Part shown: piece after piece, positions 13,447 through 25,300 of the stretch
How the letters are laid out: each line of letters begins with the position of its first letter
Numbering within the stretch: position 1 is the first letter of the stretch
Origin: Phoronis australis
Taxonomy: Eukaryota > Phoronida > Phoronidae
Reading direction: 5' to 3'
Length of the DNA: 64,000 bases
Assembly: GCA_002633005.1 (NCBI GenBank)
Contig: NMRA01000119.1
Location: 135,636 to 199,635 of the forward strand
Made by a program: the position numbers and the translations under genes
Notes under the pieces: generated by a model
Databases searched by the model: none
The model's input: the letters and a program-made list of their open reading frames with translations, nothing else
Told to the model about the DNA's origin: nothing

Positions 13447-14052
13447 TTGGGTTTCTGTGATCAGAACAATAATTTAGTTGACGAGCAAAATGGTTTTCGA
13501 AACCAACGGTCTTGTATTGATCACTTATATGTCCTGTCATCAGCTATTCAAACAAGAAAGTCGTCTAACCTTTCTACATTTGTGTCATTTGTGGACATGA
13601 AAAAAGCTTTTGACCGGGCAAACCATGAACTTCTGTTTTATAAATTACTGCAAAATAATATTAATTGTAGAATGTATGATGCTGTATTTATGGTTTACAG
13701 AAATTCATTAAACTGTATCCGATTAAATGGTACTCTATATATTGGCTGGTTCACTCCTGTCCATCAGGGAGATGTTTTATCACCGACACTCTTTGCCTTA
13801 TATTTAAATGATTTAGCTCTGGAAATTAAAAAATTGAAGAAAGGTGTCAAATGTGGCCCGAACAATGTTTCAGTGCTTCTTTATGCCGATGATATTGCAC
13901 TTTTGTGTGAGAATGAAAATGACATGCAAGAGATGTTGAAGGTTTTAAACAACTGGTGTAAAAAGTGGAGAATGGCTGTAAACATGGCAAAAACTAACGT
14001 TGTCCATTTTCGAGCTAAGTCTATGTGTAGAAGCAATTTGAATTTATTTTAA
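13447..14052 (+). pseudogene. Reverse transcriptase fragment of the LINE
   Basis: The longest intact piece of the element, 201 codons. It carries the RT fingers-palm motifs DEQNGFRNQRSCIDHL, FVDMKKAFDRANHELL, QGDVLSPTLF and the catalytic YADD. It begins abruptly: the expected N-terminal RT part (IxPIPK, YRxIxL) is missing upstream. The frame ends just before the 26-bp array. Confidence 0.92.
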
Positions 14053-14086
14053 ACAGTGTCATTAGTTATAAATCCTCATGCAAATA

Positions 14087-14216
14087 TTTAGGCTGTATTC
14101 TGGATCAACACCTTTAGGCTGTATTCTGGATCAACACCTTTAGGCTGTATTCTGGATCAACACCTTTAGGCTGTATTCTGGATCAACACCTTTAGGCTGT
14201 ATTCTGGATCAACACC
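14087..14216. repeat. 26-bp tandem array, 5 units, inside the LINE
   Basis: Five identical copies of a unit beginning TTTAGGCTGTATTCTGG, at 14087, 14113, 14139, 14165 and 14191. The unit encodes part of a conserved RT-element segment (YLGCILDQHL), so the array is an expansion of element sequence. Twenty-six bases shift the frame at each copy. Confidence 0.97.
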
Positions 14217-15959
14217 TTTATCTTCAAAGAAAATTTGAATACGTTGTCTGAAGCTTCTGGTAGAGTGTTCAGGAAGATATGGTCAACATTCCGTGTTAAC
14301 AGGAGTCTATGATTCGAAACATTTAAAACATTATTTAATTAGTTTGTGGTTCCAATTTTGTATTACGGGTCATTTGTTTGGGTTACAAAAATTTTGGTAT
14401 TGTTGAAAATATTCAAAACAGAGCTGTGCCTTTTTGTCTAGGAGTCAACCCCTCATGCTGTTAGTGGTGACATGGGGTGCGACTCAACCGGAAACGGATT
14501 TAAATTGAACATGTTGCGTCTTTGGAACAAATTAGTGACCACAAGTTGTGATAGGTTACTGAAAAAGGTATTTCTATGGGATTACTCTGTTGGTAGAAAT
14601 GGTTGAATAGACGATATCAAAATTTGTTTAACATACCAGTAATTCATATTCAATCCCGTTTTCAAAGTTTGGCTACTTGTAACATAGTAGATGCTAAAAG
14701 CAAACTATTTGAATATTCGAAACATGTTTGGGCTGTTGAGTCTGTTGTAACAAAACCTAGGTTCAGAACCTACATTTTATTTAAACAAGAATTTTTAACT
14801 GAACCGTAAGTGAAGCTTCATTTATGTCGTTCTGAGCGACCTCTTTTGGCTCGGTTTAGAGCAGGAAATATCCCATGATTGCACTTGGAAACTTGCCATT
14901 ATGTAAACACTCCTGTAAGTGAAAGACTTTGCTTGTGTTGTGACATGGATTCCTTGAAGGATGAGATGCATTATGTGTTTGGTTGTTTTCTTTATAACTC
15001 AAGCATATTTCACTTCAACACCTGAACTCTGCAGATTTCAGAACATTAGATATGTTAAAACTGCTGTTTCAGTATTTCCCTAGGCAATTCGCCAAATGTA
15101 TCAAGTCCGCTTCTGAACTTCGAAACCATGGCATTTGTGGTACATCTGAGTTGTGTGGTTGAAGTGACTAATTTTAGCCCACATGGGCTGGGTACTTATT
15201 TTTTTCTTACGAATGGTATCACAAACGTATAACTGTTCGAAGAAATTGTACTTGTCACTATAATAAATAAATACAATAAATACAACATGTATCAAACTAA
15301 TGAAATGTCAATGGTGACCGTTATAATTCATCCTCATTTGCCAAAGTTACGATGATAAAAACAATGGATTTAAATTGGCATGACATGTCCGCAAGAAAAT
15401 CCACTGAATGAATGGCCCAATGACTAGTAAGAGACTGGTTCCTAATTTAGGGTGATGACCTTTTGTCCTGAAGAAATGATTCATCCAGTATTAACCTGTG
15501 CTAAGTATGTGTTTTACAATGGACATGTAATCTCAGTTCCTCACTCACTGTATTGCTTATTATATGGCTGCAAATACAAGCCGTATTGTCCCCTTCCATG
15601 CAGCTAATTTGGTCAAGCCAAAACTGCGAAATTCCGAACTGGAATAGCTCAATTGTGTGGTGAATCTGACTCCCTATTTATGCTGTCCACACTAATTGCT
15701 TTAAAATTTGCTTGGTATTCAAATGGATTTAGAGTCTCTCCCGAAACAGAATTCTGATGAAATCGATGAAGTATTCAGATTATGTGTTTAATCTCGACAA
15801 AAATACTTTAGTCATTATTGTTTTCAAAGAATGTAAACAGCACGCAATACTCAAAAATGCTGATCTCTGCGTGTACCTAAATGAAGGTACGCCTGCCATG
15901 GTCCCAATCATTAAGTGGAAGTTGGTCACACTTTCAGTCAAATATTTCTATTTCATGCC

Positions 15960-16085
15960 ACGGGGTAAACTTCTCAACTTGTTGTTGGGCTATAGAATCG
16001 AACAAGTTGGGAGCAACGGGATGTCGCCGTCATGTGTTGTCTTTATTCAGACTTCAGTTATAGAAATTTTACTTTTTGTTGTTTC
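15960..16085 (+). repeat. Dispersed hairpin repeat, copy 1
   Basis: Shares about 120 bases with 26730-26875, starting GGGGTAAACTTC and ending near TTTTACTTTTTGTT. It contains an inverted pair CAACTTGTT ... AACAAGTTG around GTTGGGCTATAGAATCG. Same orientation as copy 2. Confidence 0.75.
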
Positions 16086-17454
16086 GTGATTTATGTACAA
16101 TGCAAACCATGCTAGTCATAGTCGACTAAAATTGGTTTATGCTTTATCTTTGTAGTCGGAATTTGACAAAATTATTGAAATTTTGCTTATTGTGTTCTAA
16201 ACCCGTCATGAATTACTGTAGGTTGTCTCTGGGGTAACAGGTAGGCTGACCCACAAAGGTGAGATATATTTACACAGGGATAAACACTAACATTATTGTA
16301 GTCTAGTTTACAAAAGTTTAATTGTAAACTTTTCTAGGCACCATGAAATCATTACCTATTCAGTATCTTGTGAGACACAACATAGAACTAAGGGCATCTT
16401 ATTGTTAACATAAGGCCAAAAGAATTTCTTGATGGGGGTTGTTTCAAATGGAATTTGTATGCCCCTGTGCAATTCCTTATCATGGTGACTACAGAATATT
16501 AAATGGCATTGGTAACCCACTCAACTGCTTATCTGCTACTCTGGTGGTGTTACAACTATTTTGATAAGGCAATCCATTGTTGGTCAATTACATTTTCCTG
16601 TTCGTTGCTGAAAAACTAATGAGTGGAAACGACAAAGAATGTTTCTTTTAATCTGGTATAAGCTTTACTACCGGTATATGTTTTTGTTATACTCTACTAT
16701 ATGTATTTATCTCTTAACTATCTTGGCCTTTTTCTGTCTAAAGATTGTATGACCTGGTTTACATGCGTTTGACACAAGGTGGGGTTTGTGACTGATATTA
16801 ACTACGCATGATTTATGTGTTCAGGAGTACTAGTAGTCCACTGTGTGTCACTGCATGGTGCCACACCAATTAGTTTTTTTAATTTGGAGCAATCGCCTAG
16901 TTTGTATACTGTCTTAAAGCTGTATGGAGTTCTGCTTCAGTGATATTTTTATATTACCTTGGAATATCCTATTTCACACAATAATGAGTTTCGATTGGTT
17001 TGATTTAATTGTGCAACGTGTCAAATGAAAGCGCTTTGATGGAGCAACATTGGGCAAAATCGGCTGAAGAAGGGAGTATTGTGGCAATTAAAGGCAGCAG
17101 CGTTGTCAACAACAACGACCATGACATCAACGAAGATGCAAAAGACAATCTCAAAGGCCACGATGCCCCACCGCGGACGCTGTCAACAACACTGAAAATG
17201 CCAGCACCAACGCCAAAAATGATACTTCCAAAGATGATGATATGCCATGTTCAGCACTGTTGACAATGTTAATGCACAGACATGTTGTGCAAATCCACAA
17301 ACCTTGATGACGTCAGTGACGTGAAACCACCGACGCATCTGGTACATCCAACTATTGGTACGCCATTGACTTTTGGACCATGTCTCAAGACACCCATGAC
17401 TCTGGCTTTATGCCGTTGACGTTGCTGACACCAATGATGACACTGAAAACAGTA

Positions 17455-17517
17455 ACATCACCATCATCATTGTTATCGTCATCATTATTATCATCATCAT
17501 CCTCATCATCATCAAAC
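17455..17517. repeat. TCA/ATC trinucleotide tract
   Basis: Imperfect (ATC)n run (ATCATCATTGTTATCGTCAT and following). Simple repeat. Confidence 0.85.
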
Positions 17518-18377
17518 ATTGATGACAAATTTGATAAGCCGGGAAACAAAGGCTTAATGCACAACAGGGTCAACTGACAAGTATAAGGGAACGATGATCA
17601 GCCCATAGATACAAACTGCAGCACTTGTGCGAAGCAGTTGGTGAGGTTTATCCATATATCAATTTTTATCAAGGTCTGTCAAACAATGCCGACGACACTG
17701 TTAAGAAGAATTCTTAGACAATTACTGTTACCGGCAGCGCCTCCTTATGTATGATCCAAATAAAATGCAAGCCTTTGGGAATTAATAAGAAGCTGTATTT
17801 TATGTATAGACGTCAAGTCAATCAAACAAAAATGTGTCATGCAAAAGACTCTGGTATCCATGTTGTTCTTATCCCTGTGACAACTCAGTACTGCACGTCT
17901 GCCAGTGTGCCATTGTCAAACCCTAGTCACCTGTGAGTCACGACCATCTTGAGATTGGTGAGTCATTGTGACTGATGGCACATTACAGGTAGCCCTTGAT
18001 CAGCTCCACCTATTGACAAAAACAAAATTCGAGTAGAATCGTGCTAAATATTGTAGAGCTGGAGTTCCGCAAAACAAAAAATATCGAAGAATCGCTGTCA
18101 AAGCACCATCTAGTGTTCAGTTTCAATCAAAGATGAAAGTCCTCGAGTTATTGATGAGTTGGATGTTATTTGTAAATTTCATGTTAACCGGTCATGCTAA
18201 TAACAGGAATGGTTATAATGTGTGTGTTGTTCTTGTGATCTGAGACATCTCATTTTGCTTATGTCCAAGAAATGTACCATTGCGTGACCTTAGCCACCAT
18301 TAAATCTCAAATAACTCATGAAAAGGTAAGGCGGAGCGAGAAACCTTTGTAGACTTCTAGCACGTGACGAGATCATG

Positions 18378-18604
18378 TATATTATTACAAGCGGTCTGGT
18401 ATATGTTGTATCAGACGTGCGCAGGCCACTCAGCATGGGCCAAATTTGCACTGATCACCTGGAACCATTTTTATGCTGTATTATTAATTGAAACGGAGGT
18501 TAGCTGAGGAGGGTCTAGCAGCATGCCCCAGTGGGACTCGAACCCACGACCTTGACTAAAGGAACCAGTCACTTATTCCTCTAAGGGCCACACTGCATCC
18601 CCGA
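18378..18604 (-). mobile_element. tRNA-derived SINE, near full length
   Basis: On the minus strand the 5' part is tRNA-like: GGGGATGCAGTGTGGCCC, then a T-arm GTGGG TTCGAGT CCCAC holding an RNA polymerase III B box GGTTCGAGTCC (18534-18544 in plus coordinates). The acceptor ends do not pair, so it is not a working tRNA gene. The 3' part (TTCCAGGTGATCAGTGCAA, CCTGCGCACGT, CAGACCGC) recurs at 28809-28910, which marks a dispersed SINE family. Confidence 0.85.
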
Positions 18605-19243
18605 GAACTCGAGTCACATAGCAAATTTCCGGCAGATTTGTCAACTAACGTGGGAGCTACAGCAAGAGAAGTCTGTCAATAAAAAGCCGTCATCAGAAAA
18701 TCTCCAATAACTGTAGAATAATTGGTTGTAGTGAGAAACAGGTGCCACATCCCAGATAGCCAGGAAAAAGCCTATTTACACACCAAATTTCAGAAGTATC
18801 GCATGACCAGAGGTCCGATAAAAAAATGGCCACATCAGCTTCACCTTTGGTCTGATTTCACCCCAAAACACTAGTCTTGAGTGACACATTGCATGGGAAT
18901 TAATTTCTATCAGACGAAAAGTAACTTGTGGGCTATAGTAGGTATACAAACCTACAAAAAATACGCGGCAAAGCAACATACTTAGAGAAATTTTATTTTG
19001 TCAAGTAAAAATTGGGTAATGAAGTAAAGCCGCTTAATGTTTTCTTCTCTTCTATGGTCCAAATGGAGCACGCAGTTGATATTTTTCCCCAACATGAACA
19101 GCTTCTGTCTTGTTTTATCTTGCTTTATAGTCCAGTTGGCCAGAATTTTGACATACCATAGCCGAACTCAGCTTTAATAACTAGTGTCATTGGAAAGAAA
19201 TCTATTGTTTGAAATGTCACTAACAAACCTTCATTCATTTCAG

Positions 19244-19356
19244 CCAGCACAGTGCTGGACTTGCCCAAGTCATGGCTGAGGACGCAACAGATATCGATAT
19301 CGAATTCCCTGACCAACAGGACAGCAGCACCACCTGGCAAGAATCTGGTCTTGAAG
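19244..19356 (+). CDS. LRRK1: LRRK1-like exon 1 (5' UTR end and start codon)
   Basis: The first coding exon. The ATG at 19272 opens an acidic, low-complexity N-terminus (MAEDATDIDIEFP...) of 28 codons plus one base, ending in donor AAG|GTAGGC. A CAG at 19241-19243 after a pyrimidine-rich run looks like an acceptor, so an upstream untranslated exon is likely; I could not place it with confidence. The following exon restores the frame exactly, which supports this ATG. Confidence 0.75.
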
Positions 19357-22300
19357 GTAGGCATTTAGTGGCTACATTGTTACTGATCATGCGAAATGGG
19401 GGTGTTTTCGGTAATTCATGTTTTATAAGAGTTTGGCACAATTACGCAGAAGCTAACAAGATATCACCATGCATTTAAAGCAAAGGATGTAACTTTGGAA
19501 GTTTTTACTTGCGAGAACAAGGCCCAGGTGACATTGAACCATTTTGAGATTAATGCTTAGGTTAAGATTTATTTTTGTTGTAAATTTCAGCATTAGTTTT
19601 ATATTTATTTTCATGTCAACGGTTTTTATGCTGTATTTGCAAAGTGTCTGTGTTAACATTTATCATTGTTTTTTGACGCTAATGGTGTGTCCGGCAAATT
19701 TTATTTAAACATTACCCCCTCTATTGAAATTACTCACCCCATTCATTGCTATTTACCTTACAGAGACTGTAATCCTATTGGATGAAGCTATCCGGAATGG
19801 GGACCAGGAAGCAGTTCAGAGGATTCTTAGGGACAACTTTGACTGCCTCCATGTGCTCTTCGATTCAAACAAAAATGGCCAACATTACTTCCTGCACGAC
19901 GCCTGTCGCCATGATCAAGAAGAAATTGTTTTATTGTTTCTCCATTTCGACAATTCATCATTGTATGTTGTGTCACCTGAGGTAAGTTGAAGTTTCACAT
20001 AATTTGTATTGTCTTCAGGTCCATGCAGTGATGGGCAAATTAAACACTACATGTAACTTCAAAGGTTATTATGTGGTTCTTAAATACTGATTGAGCTTTG
20101 ATGCATGCATATTTTGACCAGTAGCTAGAGACATGGACTGGATCGTTTTCACAGCAGTTTGTGTTCAGAGCTGTACTCTTCCCATCTGGTTTTCAAGGAA
20201 AAACTCAAAAAAAACAATTCACAGCCCTCGACCAAGTTTTCCGTATACGAATACAATAATGCATTTCGGAATCCTAATGGATCTTGTGAAAGCTTCGTGT
20301 TAGCTGTGTGCTCAACTAACTTTTTCTTGAGGCAGCCAGCTGAGTTCATAGCTTTCCCTGCCTCCTTCCCTCCATCCCTTCCCCTCTTTCCACCACCTCT
20401 CTCTGTCTTGGGGATGGATTTTATTCGGGGATTTCTGAAGGAACCCATCTTGGGCTTGGACATTGTATAACTTGTCAGCATAGTGGCTTTGAATTTTGTG
20501 GTAGGACGTTGTAAATCCTTGTAGTTCTTTACAAACCCTGCTTTTAGTAGTACAAATGTCCCAGTTTGCCTATTTGTTAAAATGTTATGGTCCTGACTGA
20601 GAAGGTAATTGTAATATTACCCTCTATTGGTTTAATTAGCCAAGCCCATAACATGTGTCACCCCATGGAGGCTCTTTTAGAAACTAAGTTCAATAAAAGC
20701 TCCTACGGGGGCTCATTCTGGATTGTCTTGCAAGTTTGGTATAAGAGGAAAATGTGAGCTAAACGTCAATATTTACAAAATTTTTGATCTTTGAAAGGAT
20801 TATTAAATACTTGAAATTGATTGCTTGTCAATAGAAGTGTCGTCATTGAAACTCATTTCTCTCATAACATATCTGAACATGGCTGAGGATGCTCCAGATG
20901 GCAATACAATAAAAGAGCCCAACTTTCCTGGGATAGTAAAGCGGTCGCTTGCTGAGAGGGCTGACCCTCATGCACCCCATGGACTCAAAGCCACTTGGAT
21001 AAAATGACAGTTTCCAAAAGAGCCACGAGAAAGCTTTTTCAGAAATCCTTGTTTGGTATTACATTCGATTATTATCTGGAAGGGAGTTGATCATGCAGGT
21101 TTTTTCTTCCGATTCACTCAGACAACTACAGGTGCACAATATTTTCACACACTGAGCATGTCGCTATTATTCCTGCAACAGAAGAATAAGACATAAGTAC
21201 CACTATGCAATACTATTTTATTCATTTGTCTTGTAATGCAGTTACATGTTATTCATCAGGTCTTTCAAACATGGTTCAGGGATATTAAGTGGCTCAGAGC
21301 TTTTCAAGCATGGCTTAATATTTCCAAACATGAGTCAGAATTTTTCACTCATGGTGCAGAATCATGTGTGAGTACATATAGTGAGAAATTTGTGTTGAGA
21401 TGAGTACTTGATGTGCTTTTTGAGCATATCTCAAGTGTTATAACTCTTTTATTTCAGGTGAAATACGGTAATAAGCCTTTGACTTTTAATTAATGACAAT
21501 TTCACTCAAATGTCTTGTTAATATATTCATTTTTTTCTTCTCAATGTTTTCTATTTGTATTGTACTATGTTTTGCTGTGCTTGCTTGTCCACATGGTACC
21601 AGGTTACATTTTTATCGCATTTATTGTTTTTTGTTTATTTTTTAGGGCTCACCACTTGCCCTGGCTTGCAAGTATGGGCGTGTTAGGGTAGTTGAAACAT
21701 TGCTGCAGTACTATGATCAATCGAAACTCCCCCTAGTGGATGATGCCACCAGCCAGTATTCACCATTTTATTTGGCCACTTACCATGGACATGCTAGATG
21801 TTTACAGCTTCTGCTTTTTGCTTTAGGTAAGGATGGAAGTGTTGTTTGTGTTGTTTCACGCGAGTGCAGTAAAAGATCACCAATTTGAGGCTAAAATAAT
21901 TGCCAAAATTTCTGTTTTTTCATTTTCAGTGTCTCTTAACAGTGTGAATTGCCGCAGTTTTTTCAATATATTGTCCGTCGGTGGGTATGGTAAAGAACTT
22001 GAACATGCCATAGCATCATTTTGCAGAGTGTCTTTTATTAAAAAAATGAGAAAATAAACTGGTGAGATTTTACCATAAAGCCTTTTTCGAATCAAATTGC
22101 ACAGCGCTTTCTGAGAAGTAAGTTGTCAGTTGTGTGGTGTTACAGAACACAGCAGCTGAAGTGCGTGGTTATCATTAGCTGACCTATTTCAGCCGTGAAT
22201 TTTGTAGGTGCTGATACAATTTTTCATGAATCTCCGAAAAGTGTGCCTTTGGCATCGCACATGGGAAATTGGAATACCGTTTTGAACTATTATGTGACAC

Positions 22301-25300
22301 ATGGTTATTTTACCTTTTAAGTTTACGCTGTAGTAATTCGTACACCATTTATAAAACAGCTCATATATCTCTAATGGTTCGCACAGTAGATGTCTGAAGG
22401 TAAAAACGTTTGTGTACACATATTTGCATTCAATTGGTGAAAAAAAATGTTCACGTTTGTTAAATTGTTAAAACTGTGTAAAGGTGACATCATGTGCTTT
22501 CCATTAAAAGGTCAGTTACGGATAAATAGTTGCTGTTTTTTCAGCATTATCCTCAAAATAGTTTACTCAGAACATGTGTGATTACTTCATTATCAATAAA
22601 AATGAGATACTGTATAAACAATGAATAATTTTTTTCTTTGAGTTGTTTTTGTTATGAAATTCTGAACTATTAATATATAATTTCACTGTTTTTTCTTATT
22701 GTCCTCTAAACTGAAGAAGTTTGTATGTTCAAGCAAAGTTATACCGTCTTCTTGTTGTATGTTAAGTTTATATTGAGAAACCTTATCACCAAGTATATGC
22801 ATTAATCATGCTTCTGCTAAACATGGATAAAATTTAACCGTCTGATAACATGTTTTCTGAAACTTAAATGTGTCTGAAATTTGATTTTGGACCCAGTATG
22901 AAATATGCTTAATTAAGCCATTTGAGCTTGCTTTTTCAGTAAAATTGAGTAATGGAGAGGGGTACGTTAATTTTGTAGGAAAAAACAATGCCAGTTAGTT
23001 ACGTCCAGCATTAAAGTCTCAAAAACAGTCAGCATTTCAGTCTTACGAAACTGCAGAGTTGTTCTTGAGAATTATAGAAGCCTCAATTTTCAACAGCACC
23101 TTGTAGAGAATTGACACATTTATTTTATAGTTCCTTTCTGTTGGCATTATGGAGTACAGTGCATATCATTTTCATCTGAAAGGGCCATGTCTATGATATC
23201 ATGCTTCAAAATAGACAAGTTTGACATGTCTTCTAAATGTGTTCTTATAACAATTACTGTATTTTCTTTTCAGTCTACTTTGAAGTGTATGAATTTCTTT
23301 AGAATGAGTGACTTTCATATGACGTTAAGCTGCGATGTGTTGTAGATGCTCGTAAAATTGAATGTGATGAAGTCATGCGCAGTTTCCTGCTCTATGTTGC
23401 CTGCTGCGGCGGCCACCTTGTCACAGTACAGTTCTGGTTAACGGACGACATTGATGTGAACATGCCCGCTCAGATGGTGCCAGCAAAGGAGGAAAATGTG
23501 ACCTTCATGACGCCATTGTATGGTGCCTGCTCAGGTAAGTGGTCATGAGACTCACAGTATGATTGTTCAGCTGCAGCTTGTCCTTAGTCGTGTACAGCAC
23601 TTCATGACATCACGGGAGGTGATTACTTGTGATATTTAGTGGTTACCTGTGTCCACATAAAGAAATGACCATTTTTATTGGATGTATAGAGGTGACGTAA
23701 TGAAATAGGTTCTTTTTCACGTGGTCTAAGTGTTTGTGGAATAGTTTCCGGTGCCATCTACTGTTCACTTTAGACTTGGATGTGAATCTTTGTTAAAGTA
23801 TTCAAACAATTCGTACAAGAAAGACAGTGTCACAAATTGTCTGTAATTGAAAGAAATTGCGTTTTGCATGGGCTTAAGTGTTGTGTGTTTGTTGTCTGGT
23901 ATTGATGAAGTATCTGCAGTGGTTGTAACGTTTTGAGTACAGTCGAAAATAGTTACAGCTTTGTCTGTATCATCCTGCAACTGCGACTCTCACCAGGTTA
24001 CATTAACCAGTTGCCCATTCTGTGGACGCAATGTATTCGCGATCTCAAGTCTTTGTGAGATATCATGGTGCATTACAAGCGAGACACATGATCACACTAG
24101 CTGTACTCGCAATATACGTTCGTCTATGAAACTCAGCCCCTGTGTAAGGCTGTTGTTGGGTGCGGTGTGGTCAATAGGATGCCTGCATGCACACAACACA
24201 TGGTCCACTATCTTGTCTATAGAGCAAAGACTGAATGTAATCGAATTCCTCATCTGCAATGGGTCAATGGTGAAAGACCACCTTGTGAAGAAGTTTCCAA
24301 AGCTGCTGCTGTCTGTCATGAGTCGTTTCATCCGCACCGTTCACTGCGAGCCGGAGAAGGAGGGTCAAGAGGTCAGCGTGGTGAGTATTGCCATTCTGTT
24401 TTCGAACGGATTTGATGGATTTTCTGCCACCTTGTGGCCATTTCTGTTCTTTTTGCATCCGTTTTTCTGCCATACCGCTCAAAGGATCGTTATGAAAATT
24501 TACAAATATGTTCCTGATGAGAAGGTCACGACTTACGTTGACTTTCGTATAGGTTTGACTACTGTGTCGTCCCCTAGTAGATTTTGTTTTTTCTTTGCGT
24601 TTGAGGCTGAATCTCCTTAATTTTTTGAAGGAGCTTTGTGAAATTTGAAAGTTTTATTCCTGTGGAGCCGATGACAAATGGTAACAAGTGTTGAACTGAT
24701 CCAAATGACTGTGCCCCCTAGTTGAATTTTTTTTTTACGTTTGCCTATCTTCGGAGTTCATTAGTGTATATTAGTGTACCGTATGAAATTTGGCGAATAG
24801 GTTTCTATTAAGGAGACGGCAATGCCCTCTAATTTTTGGACAGATTTGATGTTAAAATTCTGCACCGCTTGGTGGCCATTTTTTGTTATTTTGTGCCATC
24901 TTTCTGCATGGTGTCCACCTCCCTATAAGGATGGCAACAAATGACGAGTTTCATACCAATTGAGCTATAGCTGTGGCCCTGTTTTTACGTTTGTCTCTAT
25001 ATCTTAGGAATTCCTTGGCTTATTTGCATGACATTTGGCAAATATTTGTGTATTACAGAGACATCCCCAACTTCATAATTCGGATGAATTGGACGATTCT
25101 GCACCATCTAATGGCCATCTTTATGATACTAAAAACACCCACAGAAGCACACTGTTTGTGGTGGTGCCGTGGTTGCATTTCAATGCTCCACGTTGCTCTT
25201 ATTAGTAATGTAGTGAGCAGTGAAAATTTCTGCAAAATTATTGCTTTTGTTTGTTTTTGGAGAAAGTTTATTCGTTCTCGAGTGAGTGGATGTAAAAATG

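Larger units (their letters stand above)
11470..15150 (+). mobile_element. Degenerate non-LTR retrotransposon (LINE), endonuclease plus reverse transcriptase
   Basis: Fragments of one element in order on the plus strand. APE-type endonuclease: WNINGW at 11523, VVSLHKTYL and VEGYQLIGP, then NGRSTPEFDNFTSVSGRGN near 11753 and, after a frameshift, VDYILTDHNN. Middle region: PYWNSEVKHLWKN near 12050, SPKDFWANIKK near 12270. RT: FVDMKKAFDR, QGDVLSPTLFALYLNDL and LLYADDIALL between 13447 and 14052. C-terminal region: NRAV.FCLGVNP near 14420 and a cysteine-rich tail SERLCLCCDMDSLKDEMHYV near 14920. Many stops and frameshifts and a lysine where the endonuclease glutamate should be show it is dead. 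The clade is probably CR1/jockey-like, not settled. Confidence 0.85.
15151..18377. other. Mostly featureless; one dispersed repeat and a TCA-rich tract
   Basis: Apart from the hairpin repeat at 15960-16085 and a TCA/ATC-rich microsatellite near 17455-17517, I see nothing I can support. Short frames here (for example 17009-17263) have no recognisable domain. Confidence 0.5.

Noticed and set aside
18523-18604. Possible tRNA gene on the minus strand
   Set aside because: The T-arm and B box are good, but the acceptor ends do not pair and the tail recurs at 28.8 kb, so it is a SINE head.
20149-20481. Overlapping frames of over 100 codons on both strands in intron 2
   Set aside because: No family signature and no splice support; probably chance.
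23961-24620. 219-codon plus-strand frame as a single exon
   Set aside because: Only 24223-24380 is supported by splice phase and ankyrin similarity; the rest is intron read-through.
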